From Propionibacteriaceae bacterium (GTDB lineage: Bacteria > Actinomycetota > Actinomycetes > Propionibacteriales > Propionibacteriaceae), in NCBI GenBank assembly GCA_031282235.1, contig JAITED010000109.1, positions 1 to 10,757 on the forward strand: 10,757 nt of DNA, written 5' to 3'. Both the position numbers and the translations under genes were made by a program. Within the stretch, counting starts at the first letter, position 1. Each line of letters starts with the position of its first letter. Shown in pieces: positions 1 through 6,877 of the stretch. Below the pieces are notes generated by a model. That model was not told the DNA's origin and ran no database searches. It saw nothing but the letters and a program-made list of their open reading frames with translations.

Positions 1-13
1 CGGAGTTAGTGCC

Positions 14-397
14 GTGATTGTTTCCATTGACCCCACTTCGCGGGTGCCGCTGGGGGAGCAGTTACGTTCGCAGTTGGAGCGGCTCATCCTCTCCGGCGAA
101 CTGCCGCCGGGCACCCAACTGCCCCCGATTCGCCATCTCGCCGCTGACTTGGAGTTGGCGCGGGGCACAGTGGCCGGGGTGTACGAAGAGTTGGCGGGGG
201 AAGGTTACATCATGGCCGCCGGGCGGCGCGGCACCATCGTCACCGATATCCGCACCCTGCTAGGCGCAGATACGGATCGTGCCGCCGCAGAGTTGGCGCA
301 CGCCGCCGACCATCTAGCCTTGTTAGCGCGGCAATCAGGGTTAGATGTTCCCGCCGCGCACGCCGTACTGGATGCCGCCTTTCAACGCTTAGCGTAA
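14..397 (+). CDS. GntR family transcriptional regulator, YtrA-type (short)
   Basis: This is a 127-residue DNA-binding regulator expected to act in the cytoplasm as a dimeric repressor. Residues about 10-78 form a GntR winged helix-turn-helix, with the typical pattern LPPIRHLAADL, then RGTVAGVYEEL and EGYIMAAGRRGTIV (recognition helix and wing). Only about 45 Ala/Leu-rich helical residues follow. This short tail is the hallmark of the YtrA subfamily, which lacks the large ligand-binding domain of FadR or HutC types. The GTG start at 14 is preceded by CGGAG at 1-5 with an 8-nt gap, so I accept it although the window edge is close. YtrA-type genes usually sit before ABC transporter genes; here the downstream side is instead a repeat cluster and the convergent yajQ, so any partner gene probably lies to the left, outside the window. 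The ligand and target are unknown. Confidence 0.9.
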   Translation: MIVSIDPTSRVPLGEQLRSQLERLILSGELPPGTQLPPIRHLAADLELARGTVAGVYEELAGEGYIMAAGRRGTIVTDIRTLLGADTDRAAAELAHAADHLALLARQSGLDVPAAHAVLDAAFQRLA

Positions 398-411
398 TCC
401 GTTCTTTCAAT

Positions 412-446
412 GCCCCCTTCCCCAAGGGGGGGTGGCAGGCGTAGCC
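412..446 (+). repeat. Palindromic repeat copy 1 (3'-truncated)
   Basis: The first stem is GCCCCCTT-CCCC-AAGGGGGG. The second stem (CAGGC-GTA-GCC) follows at 436-446. The GGGGGTTA tail present in copy 2 is missing. Confidence 0.65.
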
Positions 447-457
447 AATCTTCTAAA

Positions 458-502
458 GCCCCCTTCTTGAAGGGGGTGGCAGGCGTAGCCTGTCGGGGGT
501 TA
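458..502 (+). repeat. Palindromic repeat copy 2 (full length)
   Basis: The first stem is GCCCCCTTC-TTG-AAGGGGGT, the second stem CAGGC-GTA-GCCTG, and the tail TCGGGGGTTA. It is full length, like copy 3, but in the opposite orientation. Confidence 0.7.
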
Positions 503-523
503 TCTTCCTGCACCGCTCACCAA

Positions 524-566
524 TAACCCCCGCCGACTTCGTCGGCACCCCCTTCGAGCAGGGGGC
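524..566 (-). repeat. Palindromic repeat copy 3 (full length, inverted)
   Basis: Read on the minus strand it runs GCCCCCTGCTCGAAGGGGGT, then the second stem GCCGAC-GAA-GTCGGC, then GGGGGTTA. The second stem differs in sequence from that of copy 2 (CAGGC/GCCTG) but pairs equally well. Confidence 0.7.
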
Positions 567-574
567 TTCAAGTG

Positions 575-610
575 GGCGACTTCGTCGGCACCCCCTTCCC
601 CAAAGGGGGC
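575..610 (-). repeat. Palindromic repeat copy 4 (truncated, inverted)
   Basis: On the minus strand the first stem is GCCCCCTT-TGGGG-AAGGGGGT, followed by the same GCCGAC-GAA-GTCG second stem as copy 3. The GGGGGTTA tail is missing, as in copy 1. It lies 28 bp beyond the yajQ stop and could cap the yajQ transcript. Confidence 0.65.
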
Positions 611-637
611 AAACTTCGGCAGCCAGCTGGGGTGCGC

Positions 638-1129
638 TCAGCGGTAGTTTACGAACTGTACCGCGAAATCTAGGTCGGCTTCGCGGACTAACTGCTGCAC
701 TTTCTGAAGGTCGTCGCGGCTTTTAGAGGTGATACGTAGCTGGTCGCCTTCGATGAGGGCGCGTACCGACTTCGGGCCGGTGTCGCGTATGAGCTTGCTA
801 ATCTTCTTAGCGCCCTCCTGCGGAATGCCCTGCTGCATAGTGGCACTCATGTGCCAGGTTTTGCCAGAAAGTTTCGGATCGCTGGGTTTTAGCGCTTTGA
901 GGTCGATGCCGCGACGTACCAGTTTGCTCTGAAACACATCCCAGATGGCTTTTACACGTTCCTCACCACTGGCTTCCATAGCGATCACATCACCCGACCA
1001 CTTGATGCTCGCCCCCGTATCCTTAAAGTCGAAGCGAGTAGCGACCTCTTTGGCCGCCTGATTAAGGGCGTTGTCAACCTCTTGTCGCTCCACTTTGCTC
1101 ACGATGTCAAACGAGCTGTCACCTGCCAT
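638..1129 (-). CDS. yajQ: YajQ family nucleotide-binding protein (DUF520)
   Basis: A 163-residue cytoplasmic protein of the YajQ/DUF520 family, the same length as the E. coli protein. Conserved blocks run along the whole chain: SFDIVS at the N-terminus, ATRFDFKD near 31-38, LVRRGID near 70-76, SGKTW near 88-92, QGIPQEGAKKISKLIRD near 99-115, SKSRDDLQ near 135-142 and the C-terminal QFVNYR. The family has two ferredoxin-like halves. Members bind nucleotides, and proteobacterial members have been described as cyclic di-GMP effectors; the role in actinobacteria is not settled. The ATG start has AAAGGA 8 nt upstream on the minus strand. It lies 68 bp after the gamma-glutamyltransferase-family gene on the same strand. 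Co-transcription is possible, although a weak promoter may lie in the gap. The assignment to the family is very secure; a ligand is not shown. Confidence 0.95.
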   Translation of the reverse strand: MAGDSSFDIVSKVERQEVDNALNQAAKEVATRFDFKDTGASIKWSGDVIAMEASGEERVKAIWDVFQSKLVRRGIDLKALKPSDPKLSGKTWHMSATMQQGIPQEGAKKISKLIRDTGPKSVRALIEGDQLRITSKSRDDLQKVQQLVREADLDFAVQFVNYR

Positions 1130-1161
1130 GCGCTGTGTCCTTTCTGATTCGTCTACAAGCT

Positions 1162-1167
1162 AGATTA
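1162..1167 (-). promoter_or_regulatory. Possible -10 element for yajQ
   Basis: TAATCT on the minus strand lies about 33 bp before the yajQ start, at a distance that would give a short leader containing the AAAGGA ribosome binding site. There is no convincing -35, so yajQ could equally be read from the upstream gene. Confidence 0.25.
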
Positions 1168-1197
1168 GCGCGGTTCGCTCTCTTATTCGTGCATCGG

Positions 1198-3033
1198 CTA
1201 GCGGCCTGCGGCGTAGCCTTGGGCACCGCGGGGGTTGGCGGCAGCGCCCAACAGGCCGGTTTCGGGGTCGTATGTTACGCAAGAGAGCCGCCCGAGCGTC
1301 CAACTGCCGGAGCGGGTGATACGGTGCCCGCGCCGCTCCAAACCGGCGATTACGTCGTCCCCGATTCGATCCTCTACGGCGGCTCCGCTCGGCTCCCAAG
1401 TGCGCGGCCAGAACGAGCCGGGGGAGGCGGTGGAGTGCAAGTTCGGCGCGTCAATGGCCTGTTGCGGAGTGTGGCCACCGACCAGTACCCGCAACAATAA
1501 CGGCAACTGCCACTGGTCTTGCTGGTCGCCGCCGGGGGAACCCAACGCCATCACGGGGTGGCCATCGCGGAACACCAGAGTGGGGGTGAGGGTGGTACGC
1601 GGGCGTTTTCCGGGGGTGAGTGCGGACGGCGAGTCCGGGTCAAGCCAGTTCATCTGCAACCGCGACCCGAGACAGAACCCCAAACCCGGCACCGTGGGCG
1701 AGCTTTGCAGCCAGCCGCCGGATGGGGTGGCCGAAATCATGTTTCCCCAGCGATCCACCACATCGATGTGGCAGGTGTCGCCACGGGTGCGCCCGGTGGA
1801 GGAGACACTTAGGGCATCCACCTGCACCGATGGTTCACCGATGCCAGCGGCTACCGGCTCCAGCACCGTCGGCGCTTGATAGTTTTCTCGCAACGGTGGA
1901 AGTGGCGGCTGGGTAAATCCCGGGATTTCACCGGGACGAAACTCATCCGATGCGCGCTCGGTGATGAGGTTACGACGCAGCGCCGCGTATTCGTCAGAGA
2001 GCAGATACGCTAACGCCTCCGGCGGCATTCCGTCGCCGTACCACACGTCGCGGTCGGCGAGCGCCAACTTTTCGGCCTCCAAAATGAGGTGCGCGCCGGT
2101 TTCTGTGGCGGGGTCAAGTTGGTCATCGTCGTATCCTGCTAGCAGTTGCAACAGTTGTAGCAGCACGGGGCCTTGTCCCCACGGGCCCTGTTTGGCGATG
2201 GTGTGCCCCCGGAATGTGGCGGTCACGGCAGGCTCAAAGCTGGCTTCCCAAGCCATGATGTCGGCAGCGGTGATGACCCCGGCGTGGTCGCCGCCCTCAG
2301 AATGCCGGTGCGGAATCCGCACGAAAGGCTCCACTGCCGCGCCCACGCGCACCCGCCACAGTTCGCGGGCGGCGTCGATGCCCTGCTCCCGAGTTAAGCC
2401 GGGGGAGTCTGCCGCCACAGCCAACTCTTGCAACAGCGCGGCGTACTCCGGGTTGTAAATCACCTCGCCCGGAGTGGGAACCTGGCCGTTTGGCAGCCAG
2501 TGCTGGTAACTGGTGACCCAACTGGCGCGGAATAGGTCAGCTACCCCAGCGATGGTACGGCACACCGCCGCCAACACCGGATGCCCAGATTTGGCGTAGT
2601 CAATAGCGAATGATAATACGTCGCCTAGCGGCCAAGTGCCGTAGTCGCGCAGCAGCAACAGCCATGCATCCACCGCGCCGGGGATAGCTGCCGCCAACGC
2701 GCCCGCCCCCGGCACGAGGTCAAGCCCCTCACTCACGTAATGTTCAATAGTTGCACCTGCGGGAGCCGTACCCTGCCCGCACAACACCACCGGCGTGCCG
2801 GGATTGGCCGCCGTAGCGAACACCCCCGCCATATCGCCACCGGGGCCGTTCAAGTGTGGCTCCACAATGTGCAACACAAATGCCCCCGCCGCCGCCGCAT
2901 CAAAAGCGTTGCCGCCACGCTCCAACACCGCCTGTGCGCTCGCACTAGCCAACCAGTGCGTGGAAGCCACCATCCCAAAGCGCCCTTTAAGGTCAGGTCG
3001 CGTGGTGGGTGCCGGTGGAACTATAAACGTCAT
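1198..3033 (-). CDS. Gamma-glutamyltransferase family Ntn hydrolase
   Basis: A 611-residue member of the gamma-glutamyltransferase (Ggt) superfamily. These enzymes are made as one chain that cuts itself before a threonine, which becomes the N-terminal nucleophile of the small subunit. Here that residue is probably Thr420 in RGDTCHIDVVDRWGN. The N-terminal block GMVASTHWLAS (about 20-30), GGNAFDAAAA (40-49) and the NGPGGD loop (62-67) fit the large subunit; GSPGGDQQDQWQL (498-510) is the oxyanion-region glycine motif. The GGDQQDQW form is that of the Ggt-like branch that includes YwrD-type proteins and the oxamate amidohydrolase HpxW, rather than classical glutathione-cleaving Ggt, so the substrate is uncertain. 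I see no signal peptide, whereas classical Ggt is exported; a cytoplasmic place is likely. No clear ribosome binding site precedes the ATG, but an in-frame ATG at residue 21 lies inside a conserved block, so the longer start is kept. Confidence 0.9.
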   Translation of the reverse strand: MTFIVPPAPTTRPDLKGRFGMVASTHWLASASAQAVLERGGNAFDAAAAGAFVLHIVEPHLNGPGGDMAGVFATAANPGTPVVLCGQGTAPAGATIEHYVSEGLDLVPGAGALAAAIPGAVDAWLLLLRDYGTWPLGDVLSFAIDYAKSGHPVLAAVCRTIAGVADLFRASWVTSYQHWLPNGQVPTPGEVIYNPEYAALLQELAVAADSPGLTREQGIDAARELWRVRVGAAVEPFVRIPHRHSEGGDHAGVITAADIMAWEASFEPAVTATFRGHTIAKQGPWGQGPVLLQLLQLLAGYDDDQLDPATETGAHLILEAEKLALADRDVWYGDGMPPEALAYLLSDEYAALRRNLITERASDEFRPGEIPGFTQPPLPPLRENYQAPTVLEPVAAGIGEPSVQVDALSVSSTGRTRGDTCHIDVVDRWGNMISATPSGGWLQSSPTVPGLGFCLGSRLQMNWLDPDSPSALTPGKRPRTTLTPTLVFRDGHPVMALGSPGGDQQDQWQLPLLLRVLVGGHTPQQAIDAPNLHSTASPGSFWPRTWEPSGAAVEDRIGDDVIAGLERRGHRITRSGSWTLGRLSCVTYDPETGLLGAAANPRGAQGYAAGR

Positions 3034-3049
3034 GCGTTCATGCTAGATG

Positions 3050-3055
3050 ATTATC
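3050..3055 (-). promoter_or_regulatory. Possible -10 element for the gamma-glutamyltransferase-family gene
   Basis: GATAAT on the minus strand ends 17 nt before the ATG at 3033, which would leave a leader of about 10 nt and fits the missing ribosome binding site (near-leaderless message). A TTGGAT sits 19 bp upstream as a weak -35. This is suggestive only. Confidence 0.25.
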
Positions 3056-3179
3056 TCTGCCCTCCCGTGCCCCTATCCAATTCTTTGTCGTATTCATCCC
3101 GGCAGATACCGGCATCGGGGGATTGTGTGGTTACACTTGATACGTCCGAGTGTGACGGGCTGAGCTAAAGGAAGGTGCG

Positions 3180-3200
3180 ATGCGCAACTACAGGTTCTGA
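3180..3200 (+). CDS. Six-codon leader ORF upstream of the ABC-F gene
   Basis: The sequence reads ATG CGC AAC TAC AGG TTC TGA, encoding MRNYRF. It is preceded by a strong purine-rich ribosome binding site, AAAGGAAGG at 3167-3175, which is better than the site of the gene that follows. The stop lies 38 nt before the GTG of the ABC-F gene. Very short leader ORFs in this position are known for antibiotic-resistance ABC-F genes and for erm genes, where a stalled ribosome changes leader folding. An imperfect stem, CAGG (3191-3194) + AGTC (3201-3204) with GACT (3219-3222) + CCTG (3223-3226), would bury the end of the leader ORF and touch the downstream GAAAGG. That it is translated, and any regulatory role, are inference. 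Confidence 0.45.
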   Translation: MRNYRF

Positions 3201-3226
3201 AGTCCTATTAAAAGACCAGACTCCTG
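3191..3226 (+). promoter_or_regulatory. Candidate leader stem before the ABC-F start
   Basis: Two 4-bp helices, CAGG/CCTG and AGTC/GACT, stack with a 6-nt bulge (TTCTGA) that contains the stop codon of the leader ORF. The 3' arm ends on the first base of GAAAGG (3226-3231), the ribosome binding site of the next gene. A ribosome on the leader ORF would open this stem. The helix is short and not strongly stable. Confidence 0.3.
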
Positions 3227-3238
3227 AAAGGCTGCATT

Positions 3239-4876
3239 GTGCCCGCACATTTTGGCGAGCGTCCCGCCGTAATTTTGGACGACGTAAGTTTCAACTGGCC
3301 CGATGGGTCATCACAGTTTGAGCATTTAAGCGCGGTGTTTAACGCTGGACGCACTGGGCTCATCGGCGACAACGGACAAGGCAAATCGACACTACTACGG
3401 TTGATAGCTGGGGAATACGCTCCCAGCTCTGGCCGTATCATCTTGTCCGGTGCCAACCGGGTGGCGTATCTGCCGCAACACATCACGCTGCGCACCGAAG
3501 CCACCGTCGCTGACCTGTTGGGAATTACCCCGATTCTGGAGGCGATAACGGCCGTCGAGAACGGCGGGCTGGAGCCGTCGTATTTTGACACTATCGCAGA
3601 CGATTGGGACATCGCGGCGCGCAGTGTCGCCGCGTTAGAGGCTATCGACACTGTCAGCGATTTGGAGCGCAGTGTTGCCACTCTCTCTGGGGGTGAAACC
3701 ATGCTGATAGCGCTCACCGGGTTGAAAATTGGCGGCGGCATCTCGTTGCTGGATGAGCCCACCAACAATTTGGATAGGGTGACCAGGGAGCGGTTATACG
3801 GCGAAATCGCCACTTGGCCGGGGACGCTCATCGTTGTCAGCCACGATATTGCGCTGTTGGAGTTGATGAATGCCACAGCGGAACTGCGCTACGGGGCTTT
3901 GAGCGTATACGGGGGTGCGTATCACGCCTACTGCGAATACGTGGCGCAGCAGCAACAGGCGGCGTTGCAGGCGGTACGCAGCGCGACCGCGGAGTTGAAG
4001 CGGGAGAAAACGCAGCGCATTAAGGAACAGGAGCGGGTGGCGCACTCCGAGCGGCAAGCCCGAAAGGATGCCGCCAATAAACGGTTCCTGCCCGGCGTGC
4101 TTGACCATCGCAAAAATCGCGCCGAGAAAGCGCAAGGTTCCAACAAGCAGTTGCTGTTGGCTAGGGAAGCTGCTGCTGCGGAACGGGTTGCGGTTGCGGA
4201 ATCCGCGCTCCGAGAGAATCTCGCCATCAGCATTGACCTGCCCGACCCCGACGTGCCGCCCTCGCGCCGTATCGCTACGCTGACTAGCTCGGATGGTCGA
4301 GAGTTCATCATTCAAGGCCCAGAGCGTATCGCCATCACTGGGGATAACGGTGTGGGTAAAACGCTGCTGTTGGAACGGGCGCTCGCCGCAGCGGGGAGTC
4401 GCGTGTTGCCAGCAGGTATGGAATCCCCGCAAGTCGCCGCTGCGCGTTTGGTGCTGCACACCGACCGCGTGGGCTACCTCCCACAGCGCCTAGACACCAG
4501 CCACGACGACCTGAGCGTATTGGATTATCTGCTGCTCAAACTACGAGGTGAGGCCGCATCCCCCGACCCCGCCATCACCCCAGGGAAAATGCGCCACCGC
4601 CTAGCGCGGTTCCTGATTAGGGGAGACGCAGTGTTTCGCCCGCTAGGCTCCCTCTCCGGTGGTGAACGTTTCCGCGTGGAGTTAGCCCGGCTGTTGCTAG
4701 CCGAGCCGCCGTATCAACTGCTAATTCTGGACGAACCCACCAACAACCTAGACCTAAACACAGTGGAACAGTTGATTCAAGCCCTCGCCACCTATCGCGG
4801 CGCAGTCCTAGTAGTAAGCCACGACGCTAACTTCCTAAACCGCATCGCCGTAACCCTAAACTTCGAGTTGCCCTAG
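3239..4876 (+). CDS. ABC-F family ATPase (ribosome-associated translation or antibiotic-protection factor)
   Basis: A 545-residue soluble protein with two ATP-binding cassettes and no membrane segment, the layout of ABC-F proteins, which bind the ribosomal E site. NBD1 has Walker A GDNGQGKST (43-51), signature LSGGE (149-153), Walker B ending SLLDEPTNNLD and switch His202. NBD2 has GDNGVGKT (368-375), LSGGE (472-476), LILDEPTNNLD (495-505) and His528. A charged helical linker rich in Lys, Arg, Glu and Gln covers about 236-320; in resistance-type ABC-F proteins this linker reaches toward the drug site. The GTG start has GAAAGG 7 nt upstream and an in-frame stop lies close before it, so the start is firm. 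It is transcribed divergently from the gamma-glutamyltransferase-family gene and has its own leader with a possible six-codon ORF. Whether it protects from antibiotics or is a housekeeping factor cannot be told here. Confidence 0.93.
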   Translation: MPAHFGERPAVILDDVSFNWPDGSSQFEHLSAVFNAGRTGLIGDNGQGKSTLLRLIAGEYAPSSGRIILSGANRVAYLPQHITLRTEATVADLLGITPILEAITAVENGGLEPSYFDTIADDWDIAARSVAALEAIDTVSDLERSVATLSGGETMLIALTGLKIGGGISLLDEPTNNLDRVTRERLYGEIATWPGTLIVVSHDIALLELMNATAELRYGALSVYGGAYHAYCEYVAQQQQAALQAVRSATAELKREKTQRIKEQERVAHSERQARKDAANKRFLPGVLDHRKNRAEKAQGSNKQLLLAREAAAAERVAVAESALRENLAISIDLPDPDVPPSRRIATLTSSDGREFIIQGPERIAITGDNGVGKTLLLERALAAAGSRVLPAGMESPQVAAARLVLHTDRVGYLPQRLDTSHDDLSVLDYLLLKLRGEAASPDPAITPGKMRHRLARFLIRGDAVFRPLGSLSGGERFRVELARLLLAEPPYQLLILDEPTNNLDLNTVEQLIQALATYRGAVLVVSHDANFLNRIAVTLNFELP

Positions 4877-4941
4877 CCCCGTGGCAGCCAAACTTTCACA
4901 ATAGGCGTGCCGGTCTAGCGTGTTTCGCGCCGGGGGTGTGG

Positions 4942-4953
4942 GTTTGGTATGCT
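4942..4953 (+). promoter_or_regulatory. Probable promoter for tRNA-Tyr (extended -10)
   Basis: TTTGGTATGCT carries a TG dinucleotide one base before a TATGCT -10 hexamer (4948-4953), an extended -10 arrangement. The predicted start is about 8 bp before the tRNA. The -35 region is not recognisable. The region 4877-4968 otherwise shows no gene and no clear terminator for the ABC-F gene. Confidence 0.45.
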
Positions 4954-4968
4954 TTTGGGGCGCAACAT

Positions 4969-5051
4969 GGCAGCTTGCCCGAGCGGCCAATGGGAGCAGA
5001 CTGTAAATCTGTCGGCGAGAGCCTACGGTGGTTCGAATCCATCAGCTGCCA
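4969..5051 (+). tRNA. tRNA-Tyr (anticodon GTA)
   Basis: An 83-nt class II tRNA. The acceptor arms GGCAGCT and AGCTGCC pair over 7 bp with discriminator A5051. The anticodon arm GCAGA-CTGTAAA-TCTGT gives anticodon GTA (Tyr). A long variable arm (around CGGCGAGAGCCTAC) separates it from the T arm GGTGG-TTCGAAT-CCATC. The 3' CCA is not encoded. An 11-bp terminator stem follows 4 nt later, so this tRNA is transcribed alone. Confidence 0.96.
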
Positions 5052-5055
5052 CGCG

Positions 5056-5092
5056 AACCGCCCCGGTGCTGCATAGCCCGGGGCGGTTTCTT
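5056..5092 (+). terminator. Intrinsic terminator after tRNA-Tyr
   Basis: A perfect 11-bp stem, AACCGCCCCGG (5056-5066) with CCGGGGCGGTT (5078-5088), encloses an 11-nt loop and runs into TTTCTT. The T-run is on the plus strand, which fits the tRNA gene. It lies 10 bp beyond the stop of the convergent deoD and may also stop that transcript, though the minus-strand side has only two T before GC-rich sequence. Confidence 0.85.
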
Positions 5093-5097
5093 GCGTC

Positions 5098-5820
5098 TCA
5101 AGCAAGCAGCGCTGCCAAGCCCACTTCTAGGGCGGTGGCGAAAAGGGTTTCGCGCTCGGCGCTACTCATCGGCGGCTGGGGCAAGGTGAGATGGTCGGAG
5201 ACAGTGCATACGGCTAGGGCTTCGCGCCCTTCGCGCAGTGCGCAGGCGTATAGGCCAGCGGCCTCCATCTCGGTGCCTAAGCAGCCTAGGTCAGCTAGGC
5301 GCTCCACAATGTCGGGGCGATCCAGATAGAAGAAGTCAGAGCTGAAAAGCGCCCCGGTGAGCACCTGCTGGTCACTGCCAGCTACCAACTGGCGCGCCTT
5401 GGCGACAGCCGTAATCAGCATGTCGGTGCTAGCAGCCAACGAGAGCGTTATACCGGGCACCCAAAGGTTCGCCACTTGGGAGTTGTTGTGCGCAAAAGCG
5501 CCAATCGCCACATCCCCAATGTTTATCTGGCGCGAAATGCCGCCGATAGTTCCCACCCGACAGATACGTTGCACGCCGTAGAAGCGATACAGCTCAGTGG
5601 CGTATATCGACAACGACGGTACGCCCATGCCGGAGGCCATCGCGGTGATGGGCTTCCCATCAAACGTGCCCGTCCAAGCCTGAATGTTGCGTACGTCTGA
5701 GACTAACTCCACATTTGAGAAATAGTCTTTGGCGATACGCTCAGCTCGCCGGGGATCGCCCGGCATGACTACTGCCGGGGCGATTTGTCCCGGTGCAGCG
5801 CTGATATGAGGTGTGGCCAT
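5098..5820 (-). CDS. deoD: Purine-nucleoside phosphorylase, DeoD type
   Basis: A 240-residue cytoplasmic enzyme that splits purine (deoxy)ribonucleosides with phosphate to the base and (deoxy)ribose 1-phosphate. It matches the hexameric DeoD type along its whole length: MATPHI at the N-terminus with the neighbour-site histidine (His5), phosphate-binding PGDPRRAERIA (20-30), GMGVPSLSIYATEL (64-77), RVGTIGG (88-94), the sugar-binding EMEAAG (184-189), and VSDH with the catalytic Asp209. An AAAGGAG ribosome binding site sits close (4 nt) before the ATG. It lies 110 bp after psuK on the same strand and probably has its own promoter as well. Together with psuG and psuK it makes a nucleoside salvage block. 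The length equals that of the family, and no key residue looks lost. Confidence 0.96.
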   Translation of the reverse strand: MATPHISAAPGQIAPAVVMPGDPRRAERIAKDYFSNVELVSDVRNIQAWTGTFDGKPITAMASGMGVPSLSIYATELYRFYGVQRICRVGTIGGISRQINIGDVAIGAFAHNNSQVANLWVPGITLSLAASTDMLITAVAKARQLVAGSDQQVLTGALFSSDFFYLDRPDIVERLADLGCLGTEMEAAGLYACALREGREALAVCTVSDHLTLPQPPMSSAERETLFATALEVGLAALLA

Positions 5821-5841
5821 GATGCTCCTTTGCTTACGGTC

Positions 5842-5847
5842 GTTATA
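5842..5847 (-). promoter_or_regulatory. Possible -10 element for deoD
   Basis: TATAAC on the minus strand, inside the palindrome GTTATAAC (5842-5849), lies about 22 bp before the ATG and upstream of AAAGGAG. No good -35 is at the right distance (TTGACC is 26 bp away, too far). It suggests that deoD can be transcribed apart from psuGK. Confidence 0.35.
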
Positions 5848-5929
5848 ACTGTCCTTTCAGCATAAAGCATCTAGGTCAACCCCGTCGCGCTTAGGAGGCG
5901 GATGCCCTGTCCCGCATAAAAATTGTGGG

Positions 5930-6877
5930 TTAGCTGATTATCGCTCCGGCACCGGGTTTGGCAATCACTTGGGCGGCTTTTTCGTGGGCGGCGGTGCACC
6001 AACGCGCTAGGCGGGGGTCGGTGGGGGAGAGGTCGCGTATGGTGTGGGGCGCGGCCCCACTAGCGGTTAAATCTTTCAATACGGCGGCTAGGAAACCGGC
6101 GGCGTAGGCATCCCCGGCTCCGGTGAAGTCAACGATGCCGGTGATGGGCGGGACGGGGATACGTATCGCGCCAGCGGTGGTGCGGAACAGCACCGGAGCG
6201 CCACCATGCTTGATGACCAACAGCCGCTCGGCGGGGGAGTCGGTTTCCCAACCCAGCACTTTAGCTTCCAGCTCGTTGGCGAATACGATGTCGGGGTCGA
6301 GTTCGGAGACGATTTCCAGAAAGCGCTGCCGACCAATTAGTTCCAATATGGCAGCAGATGAGGTGTCTAGGCTAGTCAGGCCGCCCTGTGCCGCCACTGT
6401 CGCCATCGCGGCGTAGCAGGAATCGGTGGTGGGGCCGCCCTCCAACGAGTAGGTGGTGATGTGGAGCGCGTCCAAATCCTGCAACCACTCCTGCGGCACT
6501 GCGGCGAGTTCGGCGTTGGCGGCGCGGTCGGGCAGCATGGTGCGCTCGCCGTCCGGGCCAATCAACACGATGATGGAGCAGGAACGCGACCCGGTGGTGA
6601 CACACACCTCCACGCCCTCTTGGCGCAACGCCTCCACCACGTAGTTACCGGTGCGGTCAGGGCCGACACAGCCGATGAAGCGGGTGGGCAACAAGGTGGC
6701 GGCCACTGCCGCCAAGTTCGCTGCCGACCCGCCCCGGGTGCGCACCACCCGGCTGGGGGTGTCGCTGCCGTGCGCCAAAGGCCGCGACTGAAACACCACG
6801 ATGTCCTCGCTGATGTCTCCCAACACCCCCAAGCGGGGGAGAGTAGCTAATCCGGTGGGAGCGGGGTGCTCAATCAT
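5930..6877 (-). CDS. psuK: PfkB family kinase, probable pseudouridine kinase
   Basis: A 315-residue PfkB/ribokinase-type sugar kinase. Seen motifs are LGVLGDISEDIVV (about 16-28) for the first strand, RGGSAANLAAVAA (48-60), the PfkB signature 1 region, and DFTGAGDAYAAGFLAAVL (250-267), signature 2 with the anion hole and catalytic base Asp256. The ATG at 6877 overlaps the psuG stop (ATGATTGA), with AAGG 9 nt upstream, so I choose it over an upstream in-frame start that would add 50 residues translated from the psuG coding region. Because it is fused by overlap to psuG, the likely role is phosphorylation of pseudouridine to pseudouridine 5'-phosphate, which PsuG then cleaves. The kinase family is certain; the substrate comes from context, and another nucleoside or ribose remains possible. 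Confidence 0.88.
   Translation of the reverse strand: MIEHPAPTGLATLPRLGVLGDISEDIVVFQSRPLAHGSDTPSRVVRTRGGSAANLAAVAATLLPTRFIGCVGPDRTGNYVVEALRQEGVEVCVTTGSRSCSIIVLIGPDGERTMLPDRAANAELAAVPQEWLQDLDALHITTYSLEGGPTTDSCYAAMATVAAQGGLTSLDTSSAAILELIGRQRFLEIVSELDPDIVFANELEAKVLGWETDSPAERLLVIKHGGAPVLFRTTAGAIRIPVPPITGIVDFTGAGDAYAAGFLAAVLKDLTASGAAPHTIRDLSPTDPRLARWCTAAHEKAAQVIAKPGAGAIIS

Larger units (their letters stand above)
398..637. repeat. Gene-free gap filled by four palindromic repeat copies
   Basis: The gap between the convergent gntR and yajQ genes holds four copies of one structured element, at 412-446 and 458-502 (plus) and 524-566 and 575-610 (minus), so the cluster as a whole is an inverted arrangement. 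Each copy has a G/C stem (GCCCCCTT / AAGGGGG) and then a second small stem; the two inner copies also end in GGGGGTTA. The strong stems may stop transcription from both sides, but no clear T-run follows any of them, so terminator function is only an inference. I see no gene here. Confidence 0.75.

Noticed and set aside
3175..3240. GTG at 3175 as start of a longer leader ORF running into the ABC-F gene
   Set aside because: The GTG overlaps the purine-rich ribosome binding site itself, and the ATG at 3180 is better placed. The product has no recognisable feature.
3794..4459. Long antisense ORFs inside the ABC-F gene (also 3208-3876)
   Set aside because: They are shadows of a G/C-rich gene with clear ABC motifs on the plus strand and show no family features of their own.
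5881..5929. Terminator between psuK and deoD
   Set aside because: Only short stems of 3-4 bp can be drawn and no T-run follows a stable hairpin on the minus strand.
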